Counted from the first letter of the stretch, positions 46,480 through 59,129 are shown. The stretch: 64,000 nt of DNA from Pezicula radicicola (GCA_003008705.1 PDUO01000072.1:88304-152303), one strand, 5' to 3'. The notes: generated from the letters alone by a model not told the origin. Translations and numbers: made by a program.

Positions 46480-46904
46480 TCCTGGCCAGAGTTTCTCCAT
46501 TAAACCCAAGCGGCCGAGAAGAGCTCTTAGTTCAGAAAGGAATGACTAAAAGCCGCTGACATCAGGTTGCGAGGACGCATCGTAGGCAAATTCGTATGGA
46601 GCTATGCCTTGCTCTGTGAAGCGTCATGCGCTGCCTCTAACGTCGCGGGGCTGTTTAACAAGACTTGAAGTTTTCCAAGGCACAGCCACAGATCCAATGT
46701 TGACGAGAATTTCGTTCTCATCGAGAGAGAAATGGTTGTGCAGCAAGATAATGCCGAAGAGTTTCTGAACCTTATGCTTGTCAAAAGAGCAATATCCGCA
46801 GGCTTCAAGCTGCTGCCAGCATCCGCGATTCTTGGCAACGAGTTGTAGTGTTGAGCGGAGTAAGGAAGGACGGCGGTGGCCATGGTGCTGAGATGATCGA
46901 TCAA
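46480..46904 (-). pseudogene. Conserved unknown small protein, broken
   Basis: Readable from MATAVLPYSAQHYNSLPRI (ATG at 46883). After a frame change it continues as LEACGYCSFDKHKVQKLFG and LLHNHFSLDENEILVNIGSV, then VPWKTSSLVKQPRDVRG to the TGA-containing junction at 46615. The original reading goes on as GIAPYEFAYDASSQPDVSGF, TAG and SFLSELRALLGRLGLMEKLW. The pattern (Cys pair, then a helix-strand VAVPWK motif) recurs in fungal hypothetical proteins; function unknown. One frameshift and at least one TAG disrupt it. Confidence 0.5.
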
Positions 46905-47529
46905 AGGATTTCCAAGGTTGAGGCCTGTTGGTTGTTGGGGTAATCGGCAAACAATGTATAAATTTGGAGACTGGGTGTAACTTAGTGGGCGCTGCCTCGC
47001 CTAATGTCTTTGCCTGCCAAGTTATTTTGAATTGGTGTTGACTGTCTACAACTTTCTATTCTTTCCATAAGTAGGCGCCCGACTGGGGAGGCTGAGAATA
47101 CGGCTAGCAGGCTTTGGTCGAGACACGTCACGATTGCACAGACAGATGTGACCAGGAGTCTTTCCCTTGATTTATTCTCCCCCAATAGAAGGCGCCCCAT
47201 GCTACATATTTGTCGGCATTGATCATGAGCCCCATTTGAAGCAGAGTTACAGACTTGATTGGCAGTCGTTTCCCTCTGTTGATGGAGTTGGGGGGCAATT
47301 TGAACTGGTGGGGTCAGCTCCAACCGTTCCAACCGCCCGCTGCTTCAAAACATAGGATTTCCAACGCCCAATCATTCTTTAGTACCACCCAATTTTGTTG
47401 GAGGTACCTGGTTTATATGACCGTGGCTCTGGGTATATATATAGTGGCCGAGTATATAATATACAATTAAACTTCCTCTTCTGATGAACCACGAAGATCA
47501 ATATCCACTACTTTTATCAGCCACAGGGA
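46905..47529. other. No recognisable gene
   Basis: Moderate GC. A minus-strand frame at 47332-46982 is open for 116 codons without recognisable content. Confidence 0.35.
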
Positions 47530-48450
47530 TATCTAGTAAGTTCTATCAACCCTAGATATGTAGAGCCTTTAGAATTGACCAGCTACTGCGCTAAATTTAG
47601 CAAAATGTCTATAAACACATTCCTTCTAAGTCGGGACCAGGTCTTCTATACGCCGGGCTTAGAAGATTCAGGCGGACGGAGTATAGGCATTTCTACACGG
47701 AACAATGGATCCAAAGTCAACGTAGTACTCGAATAGAGAGTATCGGCCTCTACGGACTTAGGGGTACGTGTTACTAAGGCACTAGAAAATAACCCGACTA
47801 ATGAGGATGTGAACCAGCCTAAAGAGATTCATACCTTGAAATTTAAAGGCCTTTTCATTGTCTAAGAACAATCCCTTTCTGCCCTTGTCTACGAGTGTCC
47901 TTAGAAACCTCTAAACCTTCGGGATGTACTTTTAACAATCGCGAAGCCTTCTAGGGACGATAGAGGCAAACTTGCTGGTATAATTGCGATATAGATTAGA
48001 TCCCTCAACGTCCATTTCAGACTTCGGCATGCGGGCTTACGAACTAAGAGCTTCATCTTCTTCGGTGATGCCAAAAAGCTAGATCTCACCAATCCTTACA
48101 TTCTAGATTAGGGACGTCCCTCTTCCCCCAGTATCTACGAACACCCCGAGTATTATGCAGGCCAATCCCTCTGGTTCCACGATGTTTGGTCTCTGATGAT
48201 AGTATTGTCCGAGATCGCAGAGTGGAAACCCGTTGATAGAACTTTTCAGGATGCACATAAGCTATTATAAAAGAAGTTGCAGAGGAAGAAGAAGGTGATA
48301 GATGCCAGCTAGAAGGGTAATCGGACTACAAAGGTTATACAGTATAGCTTCAAGTTTCTTAAGAGAGATCGCTCCACGCTCGAGAGCCTCAGCAGGAAGG
48401 AAGTTGAGCGTTTCTTCGATACACTCTGCAGTCTTATCGACGGGCCTTGA
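47530..48450 (+). pseudogene. Kinase-like protein of the HeLo/incompatibility type, heavily broken
   Basis: Mixed frames with many TAGs read: GVRVTKALENNPTNEDVNQP, TLKFKGLFIV, LNLRDVLLTIAKPSRDDRGK, LNVHFRLRHAGLRTKSFIFF, then SIYEHPEYYAGQSLWFHDVW with SLMIVLSEIAEWKPVDRTF and RDRSTLESLSRKEVERFFDT. The VWSLMIVLSEIAEWKP segment is the end of a protein kinase-like C-lobe. The surrounding pattern is that of fungal proteins which couple a HeLo-type N-terminus with a kinase-like domain and act in vegetative incompatibility or cell death. No catalytic HRD or DFG is readable. The HeLo part would lie upstream and is not recognised. Confidence 0.55.
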
Positions 48451-48599
48451 AAAGTTTTATAACGAAGGCATCCATTATATAGCACTATGAAAACGATCAG
48501 GTCGCTGAGATACATCGCCCTTCTCGCATTCTCTTTCGAAGAGTCGTCTAGCCCGTGCGGGGCAAATCCATAAAGTTGTAGGATCCATCCTACTACCTA

Positions 48600-49175
48600 G
48601 CTTTCGTTTTTAAGGTCTGCAACAATAGTGCGGGGGTCTCCATTTGCGAGCCCATTGAGCTTCTTGTCGTCCACCGTCTCATCCAAACGGTGTTGGATGC
48701 TTCTCAGCTGGTTTTCCTCTTTTGCTTGATTATTGGTCAACCTGTGAGGAGCTAGGGGGTAAGTGTTGAGTAACGTACTTTGCTCCTTTTTGTCTCTGGC
48801 GAAAGTTGCGTCCCTTTGCCCTCCCATCAAGCAAGGCACACTCAAGATCTTCTCCCTTTGGATTGACTAAGCGCCAATGATTATATCGCAATGTGGAGCC
48901 GGTGATATAAGAAATCGCATATTGCGGAAGACTCGAGTGCTGCTCGAGTAGTACCAAGTTAGGTGGATAGCACCTAGTGGAGTGTGCAAGTCGCCGGTGA
49001 TACTCGTTCCGCCGTTCTCCTCCTTGCCAGTCAATTTCTCAAAGCTTATGAAGGGAAATTCGAGAACGTTTTCCGCGAAGTCTCGAGATACAACGTTGCC
49101 TTGCATATTGCCAGTGTCGATAGTACATTTCGCGATCTTGGTGATATAATGCCTGTCTTGTCGGTTGGACACCAC
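48600..49175 (-). pseudogene. Retropepsin-like aspartic-protease domain relic
   Basis: The minus-strand frame 49175-48867 has KCTIDTGNMQGNVVSRDFAE near the start: D-T-G with preceding hydrophobic residues is the aspartic-protease active site. A mid region with a TSITGDLHTPLGAIHLTW strand pair follows, then MRFLISPAPHCDIIIGA, the hydrophobic-hydrophobic-G strand near the end of the fold. A second frame (48957-48730) continues with a basic tail. Single-domain proteins like this are common in fungi and may derive from retrotransposon proteases. Whether this is a gene or part of an element is not decidable; no RT or Gag is near. The frame change and the RIP-rich surroundings suggest decay. Confidence 0.55.
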
Positions 49176-51176
49176 ATGGACTGGAAGAATCCAAGGAGAG
49201 GGCCATGCGGAAGTGTTGCTGTCAATCTACATTGAGTTATGGCTAGCCATGATCAAAGAGAATAATACGCTCTCCGACTCAGAAGTCATGATAAATAGAT
49301 TGGTGAGATTTTTGTTAGGTTAAAGATTGTCTGAGATATTATATAGGGATGAAGTACCGCCCTGAGAAATTTTTGGCCACTTGACGCAGAACATCTTGAG
49401 AAGTTGATTAACCAAGTTGCTCTTGGGTGGGAGGAAAGCGGGAACCTCGTAAGTGGCGGCGAAGGTCGACTCCTTGGTTTCAATCAAGTGAGGGTCCGTT
49501 TCCACAAGGGTAGCTGGAGATTTGGTGGATGTTGTAGAAGTGGAATTGGAGCGGTGAGCTAAGGGCATCATTCAATGTGGGAGAGGCTGGAGATGGACTG
49601 CCCTCACTGTGGCGGACTGCTTGGATATCCGAGTGTCGTATGAAACGAGAAAGGAAGCGCGCCTTTGGCACTAATATATTTCCAGCTTGACTTGAAGTTG
49701 TTTCGAAAATATTTGAAAGTTCAGCGATAGCCAACTTTCCACGGCATGATATGATTCTTATAGCAGCTGGAAGACAGTTCTTATATCCGCCGCGGCTTCC
49801 AAACTACCCGACATCTCCACACACGCTGAACACGGATCCTCATGCCTTGCACCTTCTCCTCAAAAAAGCCCCCATACTAAGCATAGCCCTCCTGACCACC
49901 CTTTTCTCAGCAGAGGGCTTCCCTCATTCGGTATCCTCGGGCTTGGGTTGCACAAATAATTCAAGTCAAGGGTAGCCTCTATCAAAGTTGAGAAGAAGGC
50001 GCCTAGCTCTCTTTGCTTTTTCTTAGGCAGGTGTGAAAATTGGCCTCCCCATGTTGACCTTAACACCGTACTGCCTTCCAGCGCACCCCGACATATGCTT
50101 TCCATGGCTCCAACGTTCGAGCTGAATTGGCGACATTGGTTTTCAGGGCCTTTCTTCATATAAAAATGAAGCTCCGCTCATCGCTCTGATAGATGGGACC
50201 TCTCTCCCCGCTGCGTAAGCTCAGCTTGGGTGGGGGGCGCGAACATGTTGCCAGCGCATCAATGTCTGTATATCGAGAGTTTGTAGTAGAATCGTTCGAA
50301 ATCGATAGCTTTCAAATCGTTGGATAGAAGAATATATTTTTATTTTTATCCGAGGGTTTACTACTACAACAGAGCAACAACTTTGATGTTGAATTTAAGT
50401 CTACTAGTTCTTAAATAGATTGCCTTTGTATTGATTACAGAGCCCATAAAGCTTCGCTGTTAGACAGCATCTTACTTTGATTCAAACTTGGTATAGTATA
50501 TATTTCTCGGAGTTTATTGTAGTGTTCTGATTATACAGAGAAAGTATTTCGCTGTACCGAATAGTATGCTATACCACCCATACAACACCGAGTAGACAAT
50601 GTATATCGTCTCAATATTATTAGTTATATAGTAGAAGGTCATCCAGTCATCTAGATACATTTGGAAATGGAATATCAATACCCAAAGCCTCGCATCTGTA
50701 ATGAGCTGGTGTCGCCCTGGTTAGGCAGATGTAGTCGACGCGGTATCATGATTAATATATAATAAACCCTTTCACTTGTCAAGGAGACCTGAAAGTCAAG
50801 TATTTCTCTACCAATGGGCTTTCCCTCTCTCGCGATATATGAGTTAGGGGCCACAATCAACTTTATACGTCAGAAATCCTCCCACTCGTATTCAGCCACT
50901 AACACTAACATTGGGTGATGCAGCGTTCCTACTTGACATGTTCTATACATACAGGGTGCCTTTTCCAATAAATAAATGAGGCTTCTAATCTTCCTGTAGA
51001 TAGGGAACTAAGGGGTGAGGCTCCAATATAGAAAGTACGATCAAGCCCCTAGAATAGGAGTAAATTCTCTCCCTTAATCTCTATATTTTATAGGGAAAGT
51101 GAAGTAGCTAATAATATTACCCTACTCCTCAATATTTCTGAAGTTCTACCAAGAGCCTGGAAGACTCGTTGGAAGG
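49176..51176. other. Unassigned; small frames without support
   Basis: Minus-strand frames at 49734-49480 and 49571-49320 overlap in different phases and may be the upstream exon(s) of the retropepsin-like gene. A minus-strand frame at 50159-49860 is open for 99 codons, unrecognised. 50300-51120 is AT-rich without frames. Confidence 0.35.
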
Positions 51177-52227
51177 ATGACTTCCCCCGAGCCAACAGCT
51201 GCGAACTCCCCTTCTAGCGGCTATTTCTCAGCTGACACTACTTTGGCAGACTCGGGGCAATCCCAACCAAAAGGCTGTCTCTCGTGTTTAGAAATCTGGC
51301 GTACGTTATCTTATCGTGACAGAGAACGCCCCTGGCCTCCGGTGAAGAACCTCAGTAAACCCTGTCATGGGTATCCTGCTTTGGCGAACTTGATGTTCAA
51401 CAACCCTGGTTTCCAATCTTTTCAGGCTTTTCGGGACCTTCACATCAAAAGTCTTCTCTATTACCAGGCCAAGCTTGACACTATAAGAAAAGAACTTCAT
51501 AAACTCGAATGGGAAGATTATAGTAACGGAACATTTGAGGATCATGAGAATTTGTCCAAGAATGTTGGCTACTTGTTCAAAACCGAAACCAAACCCTAGT
51601 GCAGGAGGTACAGCGAGTACAGCGAGCACAGGGGGTACAGGGAGTGCAGGGGGTAAAGGGATTGAAGGGGCTGAAGAGGGCAAGAGCAAGCAGATACGCA
51701 AAGTAGAGGAAATGCGGAAGGTGCTGAAAGACTGTAGTAAGAAATCAGTGCATTTTCATGTACTAGGGCAAGCACATCGTCGAAACGCAACTCAAATGCT
51801 TCGGATACGACTTTCGCAAAATTCATTTTAGAACTCCGACGAAAGATGTCCAACAAGAGCCATGTTTCCGAAAAGCCCGAGGAGTGTCCTGGGGAGGAGA
51901 AAATCGAGATCGTTATATATCGCCTTAGGACATTGCTTGCTTTCACCACCTTCGTTGCCACTATCTTTGCTTCGCTCCTGCCTATCCTCGCCATCGTGGT
52001 GCTGTCCAAAATACATAAGTAGTCAATGGTTTTTGGGTTCATTGCGCTGTTTACGGGCCTCTTTACTATGGGACTTATGATGCTTACCCCATCAGGGACA
52101 AAGAGGACTAAGATATTTACCGCTAGTGCTGCGTGAGTTTCCTCGGACCGACCGTGTTCGAAGATGCTAATTACCTGCCAGGTTCGCGGCGGTGATGGTT
52201 GTGTTTGTGCAAAACCAGACGAGTTGA
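51177..52227 (+). pseudogene. DUF6594-family membrane protein, broken
   Basis: ATG at 51177; the first exon-like frame (140 codons) contains the family hallmark HGYPALANLMFNNPGFQSFQ and ends at a TAG (51597). The middle (51600-51660) is a repeat encoding Gly/Ser/Thr. In the original frame the C-terminal part returns with EIVIYRLRTLLAFTTFVATI and two to three membrane segments (SLLPILAIVVLS, GFIALFTGLFTMGLMM). It is interrupted by a TAG at 52020-52022 and finished after a clean intron at 52133-52181 (GTGAGT...GCTAAT...CAG), stop TGA 52225-52227. DUF6594 proteins are fungal, with C-terminal membrane helices and unknown role, often expanded in gene families. The stops show this copy is decayed. 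Confidence 0.8.
51606..51660. repeat. 15-bp-like minisatellite in DUF6594 relic
   Basis: Units of the type TACAGCGAGTACAGC / CACAGGGGGTACAGG, about four to five, purine-rich on this strand. It lies just after the first stop of the DUF6594 frame and shifts nothing by itself, but it separates the N- and C-terminal halves. Confidence 0.75.
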
Positions 52228-52695
52228 AATGGGTCGTAATACTGGGGATAATGGGATTTCAGCTTAGCTATTGAGTCTTGATATTTTGTGAAGTGTTCTT
52301 CGTGATGATATAGTCCTTGGAACAGAGTGTTCATTTGATTCAGCGATTGGATTATTTACGCCTCACGACTTTATGATTCATGATTGCTTTCTTAAAAGTG
52401 TTCCTTTGCCTTACATGGAAAAGTTCTTGGGTGGTATTTCGGTTTAGCAACACGGTTATTACGACAGAAGGAGGGTCGTCGAGTTCCAGAGTTCCTTATT
52501 TTCTTGTCGGGTCTTCAAATCCACTCCCCAAACGGCCAATTGACTTCCACAACCATCAATGCTCTCCTCCGTAGTATAACCTCTCATACACTCTACGGTC
52601 AAAATCCTCTCCGCAACATTTATGTTAACATATTTTAGCCTAACCCGTGCTTCCTCGGGGATATTCTCAGTCTTAACCTTATCTTCTTCCAACTC
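52228..52695. other. Spacer before the copia element
   Basis: No gene. A minus-strand frame at 52692-52459 is open for 77 codons (VRLKYVNINVAERILTVEC) and could be a decayed exon. Composition is normal, in sharp contrast to the sequence after 52924. Confidence 0.35.
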
Positions 52696-52710
52696 TTAGG
52701 GTTAGGGTTA
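52696..52710 (+). repeat. Short telomere-like repeat TTAGGGTTAGGGTTA
   Basis: Two and a half units of TTAGGG, the usual fungal telomere repeat, lie 28 bp left of the copia LTR. Too short to be a telomere. Confidence 0.9.
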
Positions 52711-52738
52711 ACTATTATTAATAACTTATCTTTATTCT

Positions 52739-52924
52739 TGTTGGTATCACAGGCCTATAAGTTAATACAGGGGTTTACGTAAATATAGGGGTCTTGGTTG
52801 TTGGTTCATAATTCAGTTGTATTCTCTAGATAGATAGTATAGAACTCTAAGGATATACCTCGACCCTGTACTAACCCTAATTAGGTAAGTATGAAATACC
52901 TATGAACTACGTATATACGTAACA
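52739..52924 (-). repeat. Copia 3' LTR (little mutated)
   Basis: Starts TGTTGGTATCAC and ends CGTAACA, so TG...CA. It retains normal CA/TG/CG content. A purine tract (AAAAGAGAAG on the minus strand) lies about 20 bp inside the element, as expected before a 3' LTR. Confidence 0.9.
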
Positions 52925-55900
52925 TTACTATTACTAGTAACTTCTCTTTTATAGTTCGTGCTATTACTAAACTAATAAACCTTTTTCGTAGTAACTAAGG
53001 AAAGTCTCTATAATATTAAAAGAATATTATTATAGTATCTATATAAAAGAAAGTAGACAATTTAGTTATATAAAAGGAAATCCCTTATTACTTAACCTAA
53101 CCCTCTACTTAAATCATTAGATAGTTTATATTAAGGAACTTCTTAAGTACCTTATTTAGAGTAGTCTTTATTATTATATCTATAGGGTTATCTTATCTAT
53201 TAATCTAGTAGATCTCCTAAAGTTCCTAGTGTTTATAGGATTATTAAATTACTATAATATTAATTATTAAGTATTTCTCTTTTATAGTTCTAAGCTTAAC
53301 TAGATACTTATAAAGTAAATATAAATCTATATAAATAACTATTAGTATTACTAAGAATCCGAGTTATTTAGTAATTATATAGATAGTTATATTAATAGTA
53401 TAAGTTATATTATTTCCTATAACTATTCTATAGATTTTAGAAGCTAGAATACTATATATTACCTACTTACTCTTAGTTAAACTCTAATAAATTAAGTTAT
53501 CTTTAATCTAGAATTAATCTTTCTCTATAGATTTATTTATTAGAATAATCTTATATCTAATCTAGGAATTTAAATCTTTATTATTAGTAAATAATCTATT
53601 TATAAAAATAAATAATTTAATATCTATAAGATTAATTATAATATAATTAATACTATAATCTAAGTTTCTTATTTATTAGTTAATTTATTTATTTAGATTC
53701 TTAATATCTTTATCTATAGATTTCTAATATTAGACTATAATTAATAAATTAAATAATACTTCTAGCTAGTAAATTATAATAATATAAACTATATAGATAT
53801 ATTACTCTATATAATCTTATTATATTATAATTAATTTAAGATTAATTAATTTAAGTTTCTTATCTTATTACTTCTAGTAGAGTTATAGAATATTATTTTA
53901 TTAACTTAGAATATATTTATTAAATAGAAGTAGATTCTCTAGAGTAAGTTTCTCTTTTAGTTTAATTAAAAATTTAACTTTCTATAGTTCCTCTTCTTTT
54001 ATAGCTAAGAATTCCTTTATAGTAATAATTAAGATATTATCTATTTATATTTTAACTATTCTAAAAGTATCTTTTATAATTATAATTAATAGATAAGAAT
54101 TATATATTAAGATAATTATTAAAAGCTTCTTTTTATAGTACTTATAGTAAGTTATTTATTAGTAAGTTCTTACTTCTAGGATTCTATATAATAGTTTTTA
54201 TATAATTATTATTATTCCTTTAGAGTATAGATAGTTAATTTATTTTAAAGGATTAATAAAGATTAATTAATTTAAAAATATAGTTAACTAGATATAAGCT
54301 TAAATAATATCTCTAAGTTAAATATTAATATTCTTATTAGAAAGTTAAAAAAGACTTAATACTAATACTATAAGTACTCTTTAGCTTACTCTTTAAATTA
54401 TTAATAATTAAATAAGAATAACTTCTTTTCTAGTATTATTATAAACTTAGATAATTAACCTTAATTTTTTATAAGAAGCTTTTATAACTTTATCTTTTAT
54501 TTTATTAACTAGTTTAGAATTAAAGATATAAATATTATTATACTTTATAGAATTATATAGTATAAATTTAAAAACTCTATTAATAATTAAATTATTAATC
54601 TCTTTTTTAGTTAATACCTTAAATAACTCTCTTAGAGTAATAATTATACTCTTCTTTTATAGTTTAATTATAAGGTTCTAGTTAGTTTACTCCTTATAGA
54701 TTATAAATACTATTATTAGATTAATCCTATATTTTATAATATAAATAAATTAATTATTAAAGTCCTTAATATTATTTAAGTAAGCTTTAATTTCTTTAAT
54801 AAAATAATTTTACTTACTCTAGTATATATTAATAATAATAGTTCTTAGTTTATTTTAAACTTCTAAGGGTTAGTCTTAGTCTTATTAAATAACTAGTAGT
54901 ATATTATCTTTCTCTACTAGTTATTCTATAGTATTATAATCCTATTCTATATTATCTAGATCCTATTCTATAATATTAGATTCTTATCTTTTTACTTCTT
55001 TATAGAATAGTTTAATAATAATAGATTAGAAGTAGATAGATCCTTATAGTATAATAAGTATATATATCTTTTTATTTATTATAATTAATTTATAAGGTCT
55101 CTTTTATCTCTTATTCTCTCTTTAAACTTATATATTTAAATTAAAAGATAGATTAAGTATTATAAGAGTATTTAAACTATTTTATATTATAAGAGTATTT
55201 ATAACTTAATATTTTATATAAATTTAATATACTTCTTTTATAANTTTATAAATTATATATACTCTTTTTATAATACTTAGAGTTAATAGATTTAGTTTTA
55301 TTATTTTAAAGTATACTCTAAAAATAAGAAATATAGATATAATTCTATTTAATTCTACTAAATTATTTATAACCTTAAATATTATTTAAAAAATTTTTTT
55401 TTTATTAATTATTTCTTTAGAAAGTTCTTTTATAATAATTTTATAAATATAGTATATAGAAATATAATATTTTTTTATTTTATTTATATTATAATAAACT
55501 TTAATAAATACCTCCTTAATACTAATTAATATTAATCTAGTATATTATTTAAATTTTATAAAAGTAAACTACTTTCTAGTATTATATATAAGGTAGTCTA
55601 ATAGACTTTAATAGATATTAATTTATTTTATTTATAATATCTTCTAAATATATTTTATTAAAATATCTTTAAAAAATCCTTCTTTATTAAATATAATAGT
55701 TAAATCTATAAGATATAATACTAGCTTTCTATTAAGATATATAATATTAATAATAACTTTATAATTAAACTTATAATTATCTTTTAAAGTAAACTTAAAT
55801 TAACTAGAGAGTAAGTTATATATTTAGTACTTCTAGTAGAACTTTATAAGTTCTTTAATACTTTAGTAGTTAAATTCTTAGTTTACTTATTTAAGAATCT

Positions 55901-58522
55901 TAATTAATTATTATATAGAAGGGTAACTAAAATATTAATAAAGTTATTATAATTTAGATTCTATAAGATAGTAGAAAGTTAGAGTTTATTTAGATTATTA
56001 TAAAAGTATAAATAAATATTTTTATTTTTATATAATAGAGATAACCTTATTTCTCTAAATTAGAATATTCTCTAAGTTATTAAATTTTATTTAAAACTTA
56101 TCTATATTCTAAATATAGAGTAGGAATAGTATTTATACTATTATTACTTAAAATATAAATATACTAATTAGTATTATAATATAGATTAAGTCTTTTAATA
56201 TTACTTCTTTTTTATTAAAATAAATATTATAATCTTCTACTATTAATATATTAAGTTATATATAAGGGTTAATCTTTTATAATATTATAAATTATAAATA
56301 ATCTATTATAAAAATATCTAATACTCTAGTATCTAGAATAATATCTTAGAAGGTTATTAAATAATAATTCTTAAGTATAAATACTAAAGATTTACTTATC
56401 TTTAGTTTAATAAATCTATTCTATTAAGTAACTATATATTCTATAGCTTAGTTATTAAGAATTATAAGGGTCTAGACTTTATTAACTTATTTATAAAATT
56501 AAATAAAGAATTAATAAAGTTATAAATTAAGTTATAGATTAGTAGATTAATCTATAGATAAGTCTTTAAAGTCTTTAACTCCTTTATATTCTATAAGAAA
56601 ATACTAGAAGTCTTTAAGATTAGTATCTTACTTTATTATATATTAGGATTATTATTAGAACTTTAAAAATAAGTATTATTATTCCTCTTTTAGATATTTT
56701 ATAGACTAATATCCTAGTTTTCTATAGATATAATATTTCTTTAATCTATAAAAATAGTTTCTACCTTAAAAATTCCCTTTATTATAGTCTCCTTTAGAAT
56801 TACCTTTAAAAGTCTCTTCTCTAAGGTTACTTCTAGAGTCTTCTTTATAGCTAGTTCTATAACCTACTTTAGATCTTCCTTAGTCTCCTTCTCTATTTTA
56901 TATAAATATATAGTTAGTTTAGAACTAACTAGAGATATTATCTATATTATAATTATTATTATAATTATTATATAAAACTATTTAAATATTAAATTATTAG
57001 TTCTTATATAAATANNNNNNNNNNNCTACTATTACTTATAGTTAGATATAAATATCTTTAAAGATATCTATAAGTATATATAATATAAGATTATACTTTT
57101 TAACTCCTTAGTATACTATAATAATTCTATCTTATAGACTATACTCTTATTAATATTAGTTTAAAAGTCCTTATTAAATCTAGTATATTTAAGTAAAGAG
57201 TAGTTTAAGATACTTAAGTCTATCTTTCTCTAGATTCTATATAATTATCTTTAGAAAAGTTATCTCTCTTTACTCTAAAAGATAGAGTTAATAGTTTTCC
57301 TCTATTTTAAAGTAAGTTTTTATAAGTTAAATTATTATTTTAAGGTTATAGAATTATTCTATAATCTTATTATAATAAAATTCATTAGCTTAGCTCTTAA
57401 GTATAATAGAGAATACTTCTAGTAGTTTTTTTTTTTTAATTTCTACTTTTTATAATAAGTTATAAAAGATTTATAATTTAATATTAAGAATATTATATAA
57501 TTTACTACTAAACTTCTTATCTTTATTATAAAGCTTAGAAAGGTCTATAAGAAGCTTTATAAGTAGTACTAGTATAGTAGCTTTACTTTTAATAATTAGA
57601 GTATTCTAATTATTAGTTATAGATTAATCTATAGATTAGAACTTTAGAAGTTCTTTATACTAAGGTTATATAGATTTATCTTATATAATAGATTATTATT
57701 TTATAATAAGTATAGTTATAGTACTTAGTAGTAATTCTAATAATTTAAGTCTAATTAATTCTTTATAGAGATTAGACTAGAATTTATCTAATTTCTTCTA
57801 GTTAGAAATCTCCTACTCTATTTACTTATATTAGTCCTTCTCTTAGAGTATATCTATTATTACTATAGGGAATCCCTTTTTATAGTCCTTTAAGATATAT
57901 ACTCTTTTATATTATAAGAGATCTTAGAAGTTTTATATAATATCTTAAGATACTACCTCTTATAACTTAAGTATCTATTCTTTGAAATTAATCTATATAT
58001 TTTTCTAAAGTATTTCTCCTTAGTATCCTTATAGTTTAAACTATATATATCTATTTAAAATAAAGTAATTAATCTATAGTTATTTATTTACCTTATCTAT
58101 AGAATTAAATTTCTTCTTTTATTTTATAATATTAATATTCTCTCTTATAATAATCTCTACTAATAGTTTTATAATTATATAGTTATTATAGTATAACTAG
58201 TATATAAATTTATAGATTATAACTTTTATAATATAATTATAAGGTTTTATAGATAGGGTAGTAATTATTATAGTATAATTATAGAGGTTAGTTTTATAAA
58301 AAGGATTTAAATTATTAAATACTAACTTAGAGTCTAACTATAGTACTAGCTCTAGAATAAGCCTTTAGAGAATAGTCCTCTAGTTCTTAAAAGAATAGTC
58401 CCTTAGTATATTCTCTTTAATAACTATAGATATACTTCCTTAGTTAGATATATTATAGATTATATCTCTTTTATTTAGTCTTACTAATTTATAGTTTAAT
58501 AGTAAAGTTAACTATTAATTAG

Positions 58523-58708
58523 TATTAGTATTATAAACTTATAAGTTAATATAAGAGTTTATATAAATATAAAGATCTTAGTTATTAGTTTATAATTTAG
58601 TTATATTCTCTAGATAAATAATATAAAACTCTAAGGATATATTTTAACTCTATACTAACTCTAATTAGATAAGTATAAAATACTTATAAACTATATATAT
58701 ATATAATA
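58523..58708 (-). repeat. Copia 5' LTR (heavily mutated)
   Basis: Aligns to the left LTR over all 186 positions without a gap. About 40 positions differ and each is C-to-T or G-to-A relative to the left copy. Confidence 0.9.
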
Positions 58709-59129
58709 TTATTATTAATTCTCTTTAATCTTAGACTATAGTATTAGTATAATAAGTACTTTATATAAAAGTATTATTACTAGAGTTAAGTAATAGATTA
58801 TAATATTTATTTTACTTATATAAAGATTCTAATATACTTTATAAGATATATCTCCTAGAAGACTTTATTATTTAATTATTCTAATTATTTAAATTAAATA
58901 ATTCTTATCTTATAAAAGTAATAAGAGATTTAATATAATTTAAATTCTATATACTAGGGTCTATTATTAGAATTAGTTATAATAGTTAGTACTCTAAAAG
59001 AGAGAGATAGTATATTTAATTTAAAATATTAGAACTTAAATAAATAAAAGGAACTTATTAAATCTTTATACTAGAAAGAATTCTACTAATAAGAATCAAC
59101 TAGGCTTCTATCTAGGATTAATATAACTA
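58709..59129. other. AT-saturated spacer
   Basis: RIP-like AT-rich sequence between two retrotransposons. Probably another erased element; nothing readable. Composition becomes normal from about 59090. Confidence 0.5.

Larger units (their letters stand above)
52739..58708 (-). mobile_element. Complete Ty1/copia retrotransposon, RIP-saturated
   Basis: Two 186-bp LTRs without indels bound a 5.6-kb interior. On the minus strand, from right to left, the following can still be read: a Gag zinc-knuckle relic (YYIYRKLGY with Tyr for Cys/His, about 56680-56790), an RT box (IDNILIIT, about 54040-54015) and the C-terminal RNase H pattern DNPIDII (about 53190-53170). The element therefore points left: the right LTR is the 5' LTR, the left the 3' LTR. 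The order with RT after integrase space and RNase H at the end fits copia. The interior is nearly devoid of CA, TG and CG. N positions lie at 55245 and 57016-57026. No 5-bp target duplication can be seen. Confidence 0.88.

Noticed and set aside
51306..52042. Minus-strand frames of 131 and 148 codons across DUF6594
   Set aside because: Leu/Pro/Tyr-rich complements of the minisatellite and membrane segments; the plus-strand reading has family motifs and an intron.
52925..58522. Intact genes in the AT-saturated block
   Set aside because: All frames are stop-dense. The only readable traces are degraded copia motifs on the minus strand.
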